Counted from the first letter of the stretch, positions 17,008-27,294 are shown. The stretch: DNA of 64,000 bases from Pseudomonas fragi (GCF_025426255.1 NZ_CP104861.1:4092001-4156000); one strand, 5' to 3'. The notes: generated by a model from the sequence alone, not told the origin. Made by a program: numbers and translations.

Positions 17008-19710
17008 ATGCCGCAGGTGGATCCAGAACTTTTTGACCGTGGCCAGTTCCAGGCCGAACTGGCATTAAAGGCAAGCCCCATTGCCGCTTTCAAAAAGGCG
17101 ATCCGCCAGGCACGCGAGGTGCTCGACGAACGCTTCAAAAGGGGGCGCGATATTCGCCGCTTGATCGAAGATCGTGCATGGTTCGTCGATAACATCCTGC
17201 AACAGGCCTGGGATCAGTTCAGCTGGAGCGACCAGGCCGACATTGCTCTGGTCGCCGTCGGCGGCTACGGCCGTGGCGAGTTGCACCCCTACTCCGACAT
17301 CGATCTGCTGATCCTGCTGGACAACGCCGATCACGAAGTTTTCCGCGACTCCATTGAACGCTTTCTGACACTCCTTTGGGACATTGGCCTGGAAGTAGGT
17401 CAGAGCGTGCGCTCAGTGGAGGAATGCGCCGAGCAGGCCCGCGCCGACCTGACCATCATCACCAACCTGATGGAAAGCCGTACCGTGGCAGGCCCCGAGC
17501 ATTTGCGCCAACGCATGCTGGATGTCACCAGCACCGCGCATATGTGGCCCAGCAAGGACTTTTTCCTGGCCAAGCGCGCAGAGCAAAAAGCCCGTCACCA
17601 CAAGTACAACGACACCGAATACAACCTGGAACCCAACGTCAAAGGCTCGCCTGGCGGCCTGCGCGATATCCAGACCCTTTTGTGGGTAGCCCGTCGCCAG
17701 TACGGGACCCTGAATCTGCGCGCCCTGGCAGGCGAAGGCTTTCTGGTGGAAAGCGAACACGCCCTGCTCGCCTCTTCCCAGGAGTTCCTGTGGAAGGTGC
17801 GCTACGCCCTGCACATGCTCGCAGGCCGCTCTGAAGACCGCCTGCTGTTTGATCATCAGCGCAGCATCGGCGAACTGCTCGGTTTTACCGGCGAAGATGC
17901 CAAGCAGACCATCGAAAACTTTATGCAGCAGTACTACCGGGTGGTCATGAGCATTGCCCAGCTCAGCGACCTGATCATCCAGCACTTCGAAGAGATTATC
18001 CTCGCCCCCGAAGACGAAGCGCCGCCAACGCCGTTGAACTCACGCTTCCAGTTGCACGATGGCTATATCGAAGCCACCAGTGACTACGTGTTCAAGCGCA
18101 CCCCGTTCGCCATGCTCGAAATATTCCTGCTGATGGCCCAACACCCTGAAATCAAAGGTGTACGCGCGGACACGATTCGTCTGCTACGGGAGCACCGTTA
18201 TCTGATCGACGACGAATTCCGTAAAGACATTCGCAACACCAGCCTGTTTATCGAGTTGTTCAAGTGCAAGATCGGCATCCATCGCAACCTGCGCCGGATG
18301 AACCGATACGGCATTCTCGGACGCTACCTGCCAGAGTTCGGCTTTATCGTCGGACAAATGCAGCATGACCTGTTCCACATTTACACGGTCGACGCGCACA
18401 CCCTGAACCTGATCAAGCACCTGCGTAAGTTGCAATACACCCAAGTGTCAGAGAAATTCCCGCTGGCCAGCAAGCTAATGGCCAAGCTGCCCAAGCCCGA
18501 GCTGATTTATCTGGCCGGGCTGTACCACGATATCGGTAAGGGCCGGCACGGCGATCACTCAGAAATTGGCGCCGTGGATGCCGAAGCGTTCTGTATTCGC
18601 CACCAGTTGCCGCAGTGGGATACCCGCCTGATTGTCTGGCTGGTGCAAAACCACTTGGTCATGTCGACCACCGCCCAGCGCAAGGACCTGTCCGATCCGC
18701 AGGTCATCCATGACTTTGCCCAGATCGTGGGCGATGAGACCCATCTCGACTACCTGTACGTACTGACCGTGGCCGACATTAACGCCACCAACCCGACGCT
18801 GTGGAACTCCTGGCGCGCCAGCCTGTTGCGCCAGCTCTACACCGAAACCAAGCGCGCCTTGCGTCGCGGCCTGGAAAACCCGGTAGACCGCGAAGAGCAA
18901 ATCCGCCAGACCCAAAGTGCTGCGCTGGATACGCTGGTGCGCAACGGCAACGATCAGGATGACGTGGAGCAACTCTGGTCGCAGCTGGGCGACGACTACT
19001 TCTTGCGCCACACCTCGGCCGACGTAGCCCTGCACACCGAAGCCATCCTGCAACAACCTGCCGATGGCGGCCCCCTGGTGCTGATCAAGGAAACTACCCA
19101 GCGCGAGTTCGAGGGCGGTACGCAGATCTTCATCTATGCGCCTGACCAGCACGACTTCTTCGCCGTGACCGTGGCCGCCATGGACCAACTCAACCTGAAC
19201 ATCCATGACGCGCGCATCATCACGTCCAGCAGCCAGTTCACCCTCGACACCTATATCGTGCTCGACAACGACGGCGGCTCGATCGGCAACAACCCGGCGC
19301 GCATTGAAAAAATCCGCAAGGGCCTGACTGAAGCCCTGCGCAACCCGGATGACTACCCGACCATCATCCAGCGCCGCGTGCCGCGCCAGCTCAAGCACTT
19401 TGCATTCGCCCCCCAGGTGACGATCCACAACGACGCCCAGCGCCCGGTCACCGTACTGGAGCTCAGCGCCCCTGACCGCCCGGGCCTGCTGGCGCGGATC
19501 GGAATGATCTTCCTGGAGTTCGACCTGTCACTGCAAAATGCCAAGATCGCCACTTTGGGAGAGCGGGTCGAAGACGTATTTTTCATTACCGACGCACACA
19601 ACCAGCCGCTGTCAGACCCGCAGTTATGCATGCGCTTGCAGGACGCCATCGTTGAACAACTGACGGTCAACCAAGACTCAACCCCAGAACCGTGGCGCCT
19701 GAGCATCTAA
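17008..19710 (+). CDS. glnD: PII uridylyltransferase / uridylyl-removing enzyme
   Basis: GlnD senses glutamine and adds or removes UMP on the PII protein, controlling nitrogen assimilation. The nucleotidyltransferase motif GGYGRG (residues 85-90) with Asp97 and Asp99 in YSDIDLLIL is followed by a helical linker. An HD hydrolase domain follows (YHDIGKG near residue 507), then two C-terminal ACT domains, the second starting around VTVLELSAPDRPG. I use the ATG at 17008 with AGGA upstream, giving 900 residues; a start at 16921 would overlap map. Confidence 0.98.
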   Translation: MPQVDPELFDRGQFQAELALKASPIAAFKKAIRQAREVLDERFKRGRDIRRLIEDRAWFVDNILQQAWDQFSWSDQADIALVAVGGYGRGELHPYSDIDLLILLDNADHEVFRDSIERFLTLLWDIGLEVGQSVRSVEECAEQARADLTIITNLMESRTVAGPEHLRQRMLDVTSTAHMWPSKDFFLAKRAEQKARHHKYNDTEYNLEPNVKGSPGGLRDIQTLLWVARRQYGTLNLRALAGEGFLVESEHALLASSQEFLWKVRYALHMLAGRSEDRLLFDHQRSIGELLGFTGEDAKQTIENFMQQYYRVVMSIAQLSDLIIQHFEEIILAPEDEAPPTPLNSRFQLHDGYIEATSDYVFKRTPFAMLEIFLLMAQHPEIKGVRADTIRLLREHRYLIDDEFRKDIRNTSLFIELFKCKIGIHRNLRRMNRYGILGRYLPEFGFIVGQMQHDLFHIYTVDAHTLNLIKHLRKLQYTQVSEKFPLASKLMAKLPKPELIYLAGLYHDIGKGRHGDHSEIGAVDAEAFCIRHQLPQWDTRLIVWLVQNHLVMSTTAQRKDLSDPQVIHDFAQIVGDETHLDYLYVLTVADINATNPTLWNSWRASLLRQLYTETKRALRRGLENPVDREEQIRQTQSAALDTLVRNGNDQDDVEQLWSQLGDDYFLRHTSADVALHTEAILQQPADGGPLVLIKETTQREFEGGTQIFIYAPDQHDFFAVTVAAMDQLNLNIHDARIITSSSQFTLDTYIVLDNDGGSIGNNPARIEKIRKGLTEALRNPDDYPTIIQRRVPRQLKHFAFAPQVTIHNDAQRPVTVLELSAPDRPGLLARIGMIFLEFDLSLQNAKIATLGERVEDVFFITDAHNQPLSDPQLCMRLQDAIVEQLTVNQDSTPEPWRLSI

Positions 19711-19736
19711 CCGCCGCCGAGTGAGACCCGCACCCC

Positions 19737-20936
19737 ATGAACAACGCTCTAAAACAGCTACAGCCTTACCCGTTCGAGAAACTGCGCGCCCTGCTTGGCA
19801 GCGTGCAGCCCAACGCCGACAAACGCCCGATTGCGCTGTCGATTGGCGAACCGAAACACCGCTCACCGGACTTCGTGGCCAAGGCGCTGGCTGACAACCT
19901 CGACCAGATGGCGGTCTACCCGACCACATTGGGCATCCCGGCGCTGCGTGAAGCCATCGCTGGCTGGGCCGAGCGTCGCTTCAACGTACCAAAAGGCTGG
20001 CTCGATCCGGCGCGCAACATCCTGCCGGTCAACGGCACCCGTGAAGCCTTGTTCGCCTTCACCCAAACCGTGGTCAACCGTGGCGACGATGCTCTGGTCG
20101 TCAGCCCGAACCCGTTCTACCAGATCTATGAAGGCGCAGCCTTCCTTGCAGGCGCCCAGCCGCACTACCTGCCCTGCCTGGCCGAACATGGTTTCAACCC
20201 GGATTTCGACGCTGTTACGCCCGACATTTGGAAGCGCTGCCAGATCCTGTTCCTGTGCTCGCCGGGCAACCCTACCGGTGCACTGATCCCGCTCGACACC
20301 TTGAAAAAACTGATCGCACTGGCCGACGAATACGACTTCGTGATCGCTGCCGACGAATGCTACAGCGAGCTGTACTTCGACGAGCAAACGCCGCCGGTTG
20401 GCCTGCTCAGCGCTTGCGTGGCACTGGGCCGCGAAGATTTCAAACGCTGCGTGGTGTTCCACAGCCTGTCCAAGCGCTCGAACCTGCCAGGCTTGCGTTC
20501 TGGGTTCGTGGCGGGCGATGCAGAGATCCTCAAGGCATTTCTGCTGTATCGCACCTACCACGGCTGCGCCATGCCGGTTCAGACCCAACTGGCCAGCATT
20601 GCCGCCTGGAACGACGAAGCTCACGTGCGTACCAACCGTGATCTGTATCGCGAGAAGTTCGATGCGGTACTGGAGATTCTGGCCCCGGTACTGGATGTAC
20701 AGCGACCGGATGGCGGTTTTTACCTGTGGCCCAAGGTTGAAGGCGACGACGCCGAATTCTGCCGCGACCTGTTCGCAGAAGAGCATGTGACCGTGGTTCC
20801 GGGTTCATACCTGTCCCGCGAAGTCGACGGCTTCAACCCCGGCGCAGGCCGCGTGCGCATGGCACTGGTTGCACCACTGGCTGAGTGCGTGGAAGCCGCC
20901 GAGCGCATCCGCGACTTTATCCAGCGCCGCCGCTAA
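19737..20936 (+). CDS. dapC: Succinyldiaminopimelate transaminase
   Basis: DapC transfers an amino group from glutamate to N-succinyl-2-amino-6-ketopimelate in the succinylase route to lysine and meso-DAP. It is a fold-type I PLP enzyme of 399 residues; SLSKRSNLPG contains Lys246, the expected Schiff-base lysine, and FLCSPGNPTG is the conserved substrate-side motif. The position after glnD and before dapD supports DapC rather than a general aminotransferase. It ends against a REP element shared with the convergent antiporter gene. Confidence 0.92.
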   Translation: MNNALKQLQPYPFEKLRALLGSVQPNADKRPIALSIGEPKHRSPDFVAKALADNLDQMAVYPTTLGIPALREAIAGWAERRFNVPKGWLDPARNILPVNGTREALFAFTQTVVNRGDDALVVSPNPFYQIYEGAAFLAGAQPHYLPCLAEHGFNPDFDAVTPDIWKRCQILFLCSPGNPTGALIPLDTLKKLIALADEYDFVIAADECYSELYFDEQTPPVGLLSACVALGREDFKRCVVFHSLSKRSNLPGLRSGFVAGDAEILKAFLLYRTYHGCAMPVQTQLASIAAWNDEAHVRTNRDLYREKFDAVLEILAPVLDVQRPDGGFYLWPKVEGDDAEFCRDLFAEEHVTVVPGSYLSREVDGFNPGAGRVRMALVAPLAECVEAAERIRDFIQRRR

Positions 20937-20950
20937 CCCCTCGCGACCCT

Positions 20951-21096
20951 GTAGCAGCTGCCGAAGGAACGAGGCTGCGTCCGGCGGCGCAGCCGCCGTA
21001 AGTCCGGCAAATGCGGTTTATCAGTGACACCCGCATATGCCTGATTTACGACCGCTGCGCGCTCGAACGCAGCCTTCGTTCCTCGGCAGCTGCTAC
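20951..21096. repeat. REP pair, family A (REPIN-like)
   Basis: It opens with GTAGCAGCTGCCGAAGG and closes with the inverted CGGCAGCTGCTAC. Two internal hairpins (GGCGGCGCAGCCGCC type, and GACCGCTGCG...CGAACGCAGCC) flank a short spacer. It fills the gap between the convergent genes dapC and the antiporter and probably acts as a bidirectional stop. Confidence 0.9.
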
Positions 21097-21111
21097 GGTT
21101 TTATCAAGCCG

Positions 21112-22752
21112 TTACTTCACCGCCCCAAGATTCGCCTCGCTCAAGTCCAGATCCTTGAGGATCTCACCCAACGCGTCATCGCCGATTTCGTGATGCCGAC
21201 GCAAGCTGTACAGCTCCAGCCGCTGTGCCCGCAGCGCCTTGAGACGCAATCGGCTTTCCAACTGATCCATCTGCGTAGCCAGTGCCTGCGCCTCTGCCGA
21301 GTCGTTGTACACCGCCAGCTGATGGCGGTATTCCGACATGATCCGCGCCTTCAGTTCCGCCGCCAGGGCTGCCTGTGCTGCATCCTGCGGCCCGTCGACC
21401 ACATCTTCAGCCTCCAGCGCGTGAATCGCAGCTTCTGCCGTACGCCGCCAGGCCTCGCGCACCTCATTGCGCATCGCATCGTCCGGGCCTTTTTGGATGC
21501 CGCGTAACAACAAGGGCAGCGCAATACAGGCCGCCACCAGCGACAACAAGATCACCCCCGCCGCAATGAAGATCAGCAGGTCACGCTCAGGAAAATCCAA
21601 TCCCTCGTTCAGCAACAGCGGTATCGACATCACCCCCGCCAGCGTCACTGCCCCGCGCACCCCGCCTACGGTCAGCAGCCAGCAGGAGCGTGCGGTCGGC
21701 ACCATTGTCAGCTCGCCCTTACCGCGCCAGCGACGCAACAGGCCGGACAGGCGCCAGATGCTCTGCACCCAGATAAAACGCAGCGCCAACAACACCAGAA
21801 AAATCGCGACTACGTCCAGACAGCGGTACATCAAAGCCGGCCACAGGGTTGGTTCAAGGTGGACTACGGCTTTGATGATGTCCGGCAGTTGCAGGCCCAG
21901 CAACAAGAAGATCAGACCGTTAAACGCAAACTCCAGCAGCGACCACACACTGCGATTAAGCAACCGGGTGCTGGTCTGACGCGGCAGCAAGTCCAGCCAG
22001 CTCTGCATCATGCCTGCGGCTACGGCCGACAAAATCCCCGACGCCCCCAAACGTTCAGCCAACACATAGGCGGCAAAGGGCAGCAGCAACATGAACACCA
22101 CATGAGTCGCCGGGTCATCCCAGCCACGGGCGATCATCCACGAACGCAAGCGCCCCACCAACCAGCTCAAGGCCACGCCGATGGCCAGCCCACCGCAAGC
22201 CACCAGGACAAAAGTCAGGCTGGCGTTGGCCAAGGAAAACACCCCGGTAATGGCCGCTACCAGTGCGAACTTGAACGTGACCAGACCCGTTGCGTCATTC
22301 ATCAACGCCTCGCCTTGAAGCATATGCATCAAGGGCGCTGGCAACCGGTTTTGCGCGATGGCCGACACCGCTACCGCATCGGTGGGCGACAACACCGCAG
22401 CCAGGGCAAACGCCACAGGCAACGGAATGGTCGGCAGCAACCAGTGAATGAAATAACCGGCACCCACTACCGTAAACAGCACCAGGCCTACGGCCAGCGT
22501 CAGAATCGGCCCACGCAGGCGCCAGAACTCACGTTTTGGCATGCGCCAGCCATCCGAGAACAGCAACGGCGGCAAGAACAGAAACAGAAACAATTCAGGG
22601 TCCAGAGCCACATGCAGGCCCAGAGTCGGCCAGGCCAACACGGCACCTGCAGCTATCTGCACCAACGGCAAAGGCAAGGGAATCAAGCGCCCCAACAGAC
22701 GCGAGACACTCACCAGCATTAGCAGGATGAGTACGGTATAGGCGGTTTGCAT
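21112..22752 (-). CDS. CPA1-family Na+/H+ antiporter
   Basis: This is an inner-membrane cation/proton antiporter. About twelve hydrophobic segments fill residues 1-410, and a charged cytoplasmic tail of about 135 residues follows. LSPTDAVAV (121-129) and GEALMNDATGLV with Asn152-Asp153 are the ion-translocation motifs of the NhaP/NHE branch. Length is 546 residues. It matches the YjcE-like subgroup, whose ion preference (Na+, K+ or both) cannot be read from sequence. Transcribed towards dapC. Confidence 0.88.
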   Translation of the reverse strand: MQTAYTVLILLMLVSVSRLLGRLIPLPLPLVQIAAGAVLAWPTLGLHVALDPELFLFLFLPPLLFSDGWRMPKREFWRLRGPILTLAVGLVLFTVVGAGYFIHWLLPTIPLPVAFALAAVLSPTDAVAVSAIAQNRLPAPLMHMLQGEALMNDATGLVTFKFALVAAITGVFSLANASLTFVLVACGGLAIGVALSWLVGRLRSWMIARGWDDPATHVVFMLLLPFAAYVLAERLGASGILSAVAAGMMQSWLDLLPRQTSTRLLNRSVWSLLEFAFNGLIFLLLGLQLPDIIKAVVHLEPTLWPALMYRCLDVVAIFLVLLALRFIWVQSIWRLSGLLRRWRGKGELTMVPTARSCWLLTVGGVRGAVTLAGVMSIPLLLNEGLDFPERDLLIFIAAGVILLSLVAACIALPLLLRGIQKGPDDAMRNEVREAWRRTAEAAIHALEAEDVVDGPQDAAQAALAAELKARIMSEYRHQLAVYNDSAEAQALATQMDQLESRLRLKALRAQRLELYSLRRHHEIGDDALGEILKDLDLSEANLGAVK

Positions 22753-22981
22753 ATCTACAAGGTTCCCAAACTTTCAGCTTCTACTAGACACAGCTAGCAA
22801 CATTTTTGCATTGCAGGTCATAGTAGCCGCTAGCGACAAATCTTGAGTCTGAACATAAGTCGCAGTGCGACGACATGTCACAAGAGCGTGCGATGCTCAA
22901 GCCATCCACGCCCAAGCACGCGACCCATGGCATAATCCTCGACTGCTCATTTACAGCATCTCCAAAGGAGGGGCAATTTCC

Positions 22982-23344
22982 GTGAACGATTCAAGCAAGA
23001 CGTTGCACCTTTTCGGCATCAAAGCCTGCGATACCATGAAAAAGGCTCGCACCTGGCTGGATGAACATGCAGTGCGCTACGACTTCCATGACTACAAAAG
23101 CAGCGGCATTGACCGTGAACACCTGACCCAGTGGTGCAACGAGCACGGCTGGCAAGTGGTGCTCAATCGCGCCGGTACAACCTTTCGCAAGCTCGACGAC
23201 GAACGCAAAGCCGATCTCGACCAAGCCAAAGCCATTGAACTGATGCTCGCCCAACCCTCGATGATCAAGCGCCCGGTGCTGGATCTCGGGGACAAAACCC
23301 TGATTGGCTTCAAGCCTGATCTTTATGCGGCGGCGCTTCTTTAA
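22982..23344 (+). CDS. ArsC/Spx-family thioredoxin-fold protein (YffB-like)
   Basis: A 120-residue protein of the ArsC-like fold. Cys16 in FGIKACDTMKKA sits where arsenate reductases have the active cysteine, but no CxxC redox pair is present, as in YffB. The start is GTG at 22982, chosen because AAAGGAGGGG lies at good spacing upstream. It precedes dapD by 35 bp; in E. coli yffB lies beside dapE, so the association with DAP genes recurs. The function is unknown; glutathione-dependent reduction has been suggested for the family. Confidence 0.85.
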   Translation: MNDSSKTLHLFGIKACDTMKKARTWLDEHAVRYDFHDYKSSGIDREHLTQWCNEHGWQVVLNRAGTTFRKLDDERKADLDQAKAIELMLAQPSMIKRPVLDLGDKTLIGFKPDLYAAALL

Positions 23345-23379
23345 ACGACCGCCCATTTATTTTTGTAAGAGGTAATTGC

Positions 23380-24414
23380 ATGTCTACTACCCTGTTCAGC
23401 GCAGCCTTCGGCGTCGGCACCCAAAACCGTCAAGGCGCATGGCTGGAAGTGTTCTACGCACAACCCCTGATCAATCCATCGGCCGAGCTGATCGCAGCCG
23501 TAGCCCCAATCCTGGGCTACACCGGCGGCAATCAGGCAATCACCTTTACCACCGCTCAAGCCGCACAAATGGCTGAAGCCGTTAAGCCGCTCGACGCTGC
23601 TCAAGCAGCCCTGCTGACCCGTCTGGCCGAAAGCCACAAGCCACTGGTCGCAACCCTGCTGGCCGAAGACGCCACCCTGACCTCCACGCCTGAGGCTTAC
23701 CTCAAGCTGCACTTGCTGTCCCATCGCCTGGTCAAGCCGCATGGCCTGAACCTGGCCGGTGTGTTCCCGCTGCTGCCAAACGTGGCATGGACCACCCAAG
23801 GCGCCATCGACCTGGGCGAGCTGGCAGAGCGTCAACTCGAAGCGCGCCTGCGTGGCGAACTGCTGGAAGTGTTCTCGGTCGACAAGTTCCCGAAAATGAC
23901 CGACTACGTGGTTCCGGCTGGCGTGCGTATCGCTGACGCGGCACGTATTCGCCTGGGCGCTTACGTTGGCGAAGGCACCACCGTGATGCACGAAGGTTTC
24001 GTCAACTTCAACGCGGGCACCGAAGGCCCGGGCATGATCGAAGGTCGTGTCTCGGCTGGCGTATTCGTCGGCAAGGGTTCGGACCTGGGCGGCGGCTGCT
24101 CGACCATGGGTACTTTGTCGGGCGGTGGCAACATCGTGATCAAGGTTGGCGAAGGCTGCCTGATCGGCGCCAACGCCGGTATCGGTATCCCGTTGGGCGA
24201 CCGCAACACCGTCGAGTCCGGCCTGTACCTGACCGCTGGCACCAAAGTGGCCCTGCTGGATGAAAACAACCAACTGGTCAAAGTGCTCAAAGCCCGTGAT
24301 CTGGCCGGCCAGCCTGACCTGCTGTTCCGTCGCAACTCGCAAACTGGCGCTGTGGAATGCAAAACCCACAAGTCGGCCATCGAGCTGAACGAAGCACTGC
24401 ACGCTCACAACTAA
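23380..24414 (+). CDS. dapD: Tetrahydrodipicolinate N-succinyltransferase
   Basis: DapD transfers succinyl from succinyl-CoA to tetrahydrodipicolinate, feeding the DapC and DapE steps. The 344-residue length matches the long pseudomonad form rather than the 274-residue E. coli enzyme. A mixed N-terminal domain is followed by a left-handed beta-helix (RIADAARIRLGAYVGEGT through GSDLGGGCSTMGTLSGGG). The gene is preceded by an AAGAGG site. Confidence 0.96.
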   Translation: MSTTLFSAAFGVGTQNRQGAWLEVFYAQPLINPSAELIAAVAPILGYTGGNQAITFTTAQAAQMAEAVKPLDAAQAALLTRLAESHKPLVATLLAEDATLTSTPEAYLKLHLLSHRLVKPHGLNLAGVFPLLPNVAWTTQGAIDLGELAERQLEARLRGELLEVFSVDKFPKMTDYVVPAGVRIADAARIRLGAYVGEGTTVMHEGFVNFNAGTEGPGMIEGRVSAGVFVGKGSDLGGGCSTMGTLSGGGNIVIKVGEGCLIGANAGIGIPLGDRNTVESGLYLTAGTKVALLDENNQLVKVLKARDLAGQPDLLFRRNSQTGAVECKTHKSAIELNEALHAHN

Positions 24415-24471
24415 GCGTTTATCTGCAACTGACGGGGCCAGTCTCTGGCTTCGTCGACAGAGCCCAACACC

Positions 24472-25677
24472 ATGCTTTTGCCTTCTCCTTGGCGCGCTGA
24501 CTTCCCTGCCATCGCCGCCTTGCAACGTCAGGACCAGACCTATCTGGACAACGCTGCAACCACACAAAAACCCCAAGCCCTGCTCGACGCACTGACGCAT
24601 TACTACGCCAATGGCGCAGCCAATGTGCACCGGGCCCAGCATTTGCCGGGTGCCCACGCGACTCAGGCATTTGAAAACACCCGCCACAAAGTGACGCAAT
24701 GGCTCAATGCTGGCGAGTGCGGGCAAATTGTTTTCACCCACGGCGCCACCTCGGCGCTGAACCTTCTGGCCTATGGCCTGGAGCACCAATTCAATCCGGG
24801 CGATGAAATTGTTATCAGCGCTCTGGAACACCACGCCAACCTGCTGCCGTGGCAACAGCTTGCACAGCGCAAAAAACTGACTCTGGTGGTATTGCCTCTG
24901 GATGCCGACGGCGTGATCGACCTCGATGCCGCGGCACGCCTGATCACCCCGCGTACCCGCCTGCTGGCCGTGAGCCAACTGTCCAACGTGCTCGGCGTGT
25001 GGCAACCCCTGCCCGCGTTGCTGGCAATGGCCAAGGCCCACGATGCACTGACAGTGGTCGATGGCGCACAGGGCGTCGTGCATGGTCGCCATGACGTGCA
25101 AGTGCTGGGCTGCGACTTCTATGTGTTTTCCAGCCACAAGCTCTACGGCCCCGACGGGCTGGGTGTACTGTTCGGTCGCCACGAAGCACTGGCCCGCCTG
25201 CAGCACTGGCAGTTTGGCGGCGAGATGGTGCAAGACGCCGACTACCAGCACGCCACATTTCGTCCGGCACCGCTGGGCTTTGAAGCGGGCACCCCGCCGA
25301 TTGCCAGCGTGATTGCGCTGGGCGCCACCCTCAACTATCTGGCCAACCTTGATCAGGCAGCGGTTGAGGCCCACGAAGCGGCACTGCATGCGCTACTGGT
25401 CGAAGGTTTGAAACAGCGTCAGGGCATTCGCCTGCTGGGGTCGCCGCAACTGGCGCTGGTCAGCTTCGTGGTCGAGGGCGTGCACAACGCCGACTTGGCG
25501 CACTTGCTCACCGAACAGGGGATTGCCGTACGCGCCGGGCACCACTGCGCCATGCCACTGCTGAAAGGTTTTGGTCTGGCAGGCGCCATCCGTGTCTCGC
25601 TGGCGCTGTACAACGATTCTGAAGACCTCGAGCGTTTCTTCGTCGCGCTCGATCAGGCGCTGGAGCTACTGCAATGA
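24472..25677 (+). CDS. csdA: Cysteine desulfurase CsdA
   Basis: CsdA removes sulfur from cysteine as a persulfide and passes it to CsdE. It is a PLP enzyme of the SufS-like group II: SSHKLYGPDG carries the PLP lysine Lys223 and GHHCAMPL carries the persulfide cysteine Cys359. It has 401 residues. It overlaps csdE by 4 bases, and tcdA (csdL) lies just beyond on the other strand, reproducing the CSD gene set. Confidence 0.94.
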   Translation: MLLPSPWRADFPAIAALQRQDQTYLDNAATTQKPQALLDALTHYYANGAANVHRAQHLPGAHATQAFENTRHKVTQWLNAGECGQIVFTHGATSALNLLAYGLEHQFNPGDEIVISALEHHANLLPWQQLAQRKKLTLVVLPLDADGVIDLDAAARLITPRTRLLAVSQLSNVLGVWQPLPALLAMAKAHDALTVVDGAQGVVHGRHDVQVLGCDFYVFSSHKLYGPDGLGVLFGRHEALARLQHWQFGGEMVQDADYQHATFRPAPLGFEAGTPPIASVIALGATLNYLANLDQAAVEAHEAALHALLVEGLKQRQGIRLLGSPQLALVSFVVEGVHNADLAHLLTEQGIAVRAGHHCAMPLLKGFGLAGAIRVSLALYNDSEDLERFFVALDQALELLQ

Positions 25678-26078
25678 CCCTGCCCGCCGACGCACAGGCT
25701 GCACTCGATAGTTTTGAGCATTGCTCCGGCTGGGAGCAGCGTGCACGCCTGCTGATGCAATGGGGCCAGCGTTTGCCGGAACTGAACGATGCCGACAAAA
25801 CCGACGCCAATCGCGTGCATGGCTGTGAAAGCCTGATGTGGCTGGTGGGTGAGCAAGTAGATGGCCATTGGCAATTTGCTGCCAGCAGCGAGGCGCGACT
25901 GATTCGCGGGTTGGTGGCGTTGCTGTTGGCGCGGGTGAACGGGTTATCGACGCAAGCGCTGCAGCAGGTCGACCTGCCCGAGTGGTTCAACCAACTGGGC
26001 CTGAGTCGCCAACTGTCGCCATCGCGTAGCAATGGGCTGAATGCAGTGTTGGTGAGGATGCGGGAACTGGCAGGCTAG
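25674..26078 (+). CDS. csdE: Sulfur acceptor CsdE (SufE family)
   Basis: CsdE accepts persulfide sulfur from CsdA. The 134-residue protein has the SufE fold signature RVHGCESLMWL with the acceptor Cys51. Its start overlaps the csdA stop (ATGA), a strong sign of coupled expression. It faces tcdA across a REP element. In E. coli CsdA-CsdE supports the TcdA reaction. Confidence 0.94.
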   Translation: MTLPADAQAALDSFEHCSGWEQRARLLMQWGQRLPELNDADKTDANRVHGCESLMWLVGEQVDGHWQFAASSEARLIRGLVALLLARVNGLSTQALQQVDLPEWFNQLGLSRQLSPSRSNGLNAVLVRMRELAG

Positions 26079-26091
26079 CCATTGCCGCCCT

Positions 26092-26180
26092 CTGTGGGAG
26101 CGGGCTTGATCGCGAAGCGGGCGATTCGGTTCATCTGAAAAACCGCGCCGATACTATCGCGAGCAAGCCCGCTTCCACAG
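26092..26180. repeat. REP pair, family B
   Basis: CTGTGGGAGCGGGCTTGATCG at the left is matched in inverse by CGAGCAAGCCCGCTTCCACAG at the right, with a spacer of about 45 bp between them. It occupies the convergent csdE/tcdA junction. Confidence 0.9.
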
Positions 26181-26199
26181 GTCAGGTCCTAGGCGAGCC

Positions 26200-27018
26200 T
26201 TATTCCTGTGGTGCAGGCTTCACCCGCTCCGAAGGTCGCCTGACCCCAGCCACGATCTTGTCCACTGCCTTGGTGGCCGCCACCATACCGAAAGTCGCCG
26301 TCACCATCATCACCGCGCCAAAACCACCTGCGCAATCCAGCTTCACCCCATCGCCGACGAAACTCTTCTGCAAGCAGATGCTGCCATCAGGCTTGGGATA
26401 GCGCAGCTGCTCGGTGGAGAACACGCATGGCACGCTGTAATGGCGGGTCATGGTGCGAGAAAAACCGTAATCGCGGCGCAAGGTCGAACGCACTTTCGAG
26501 GCCAGCGGGTCATTGAACGTACGGTTCAAGTCGCAAACCTGAATCAGCGTCGGGTCGATTTGCCCGCCCGCGCCGCCAGTTGTGATGATCTGAATCTTGC
26601 GGCGCTTGCACCAGGCAATCAGTGCGGCCTTGGCATTCACGCTGTCGATGCAGTCGATCACACAATCAATATTGGGGGTGATGTACTCGGCCATGGTTTC
26701 GCGCGTTACGAAATCCGCCACTTCGTGGACCACACAATCCGGGTTGATCTGACGCAGACGCTCGGCCATGACTTCGACCTTGTCCCGACCAACGGTCGTG
26801 CTCAAGGCGTGCAACTGCCGATTGCTGTTGCTGACGCAAACATCATCCAGGTCAAACAGCGAAATTTCGCCGACGCCACATCGCGCAATCGCTTCTGCCG
26901 CCCACGACCCGACACCGCCCACACCGACGATCGCCACATGCGCCGCCTTCAGTCGCTCAAGGCCTTCCAGCCCATATAACCGGGCTACACCGGCAAAACG
27001 TGGATCTTCTGTACTCAT
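26200..27018 (-). CDS. tcdA: tRNA threonylcarbamoyladenosine dehydratase
   Basis: TcdA (CsdL) uses ATP to cyclise t6A37 of tRNAs to ct6A. It is an E1-like protein: IVGVGGVGSWAAEAIARCG holds the nucleotide-binding GVGGVGS (32-38), followed by LFDLDDVCVSNSNRQ with the metal and ATP contacts. I choose the ATG at 27018 (MSTEDPRFAG), giving 272 residues. The C-terminal hydrophobic stretch (GFGAVMMVTATFGMVAATKA) fits membrane association reported for the family. Divergent from ndvB. Confidence 0.93.
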   Translation of the reverse strand: MSTEDPRFAGVARLYGLEGLERLKAAHVAIVGVGGVGSWAAEAIARCGVGEISLFDLDDVCVSNSNRQLHALSTTVGRDKVEVMAERLRQINPDCVVHEVADFVTRETMAEYITPNIDCVIDCIDSVNAKAALIAWCKRRKIQIITTGGAGGQIDPTLIQVCDLNRTFNDPLASKVRSTLRRDYGFSRTMTRHYSVPCVFSTEQLRYPKPDGSICLQKSFVGDGVKLDCAGGFGAVMMVTATFGMVAATKAVDKIVAGVRRPSERVKPAPQE

Positions 27019-27294
27019 GACCAACACCCCAAAAACCGGCGCGCATTATAGGGGGCTTACATTGCATTGAGTATCTTTCCTACAGGCTAGGCGACCAAGC
27101 CTGCTTTAATAGCCTTCTGAGTAGAGAGATAAGAGCTACAAGTAATAAAGAAAGAACTTAAGTCGGCTGCAACTGCCAAATGCCAGACCCAATTCCGTCA
27201 GCTATACGATGGGTCAGAGCACAGTGTAGGATGCGCGCCGTTTGGCACCCGCCGAGCGATCTTCGTTCCACTCCCTTTGGAACCCGAAATAGTT

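Noticed and set aside
23341..25389. 682-codon minus-strand reading frame opposite dapD and csdA
   Set aside because: Both plus-strand genes are unmistakable; the frame reflects codon bias of high-GC genes and its translation has no domain pattern.
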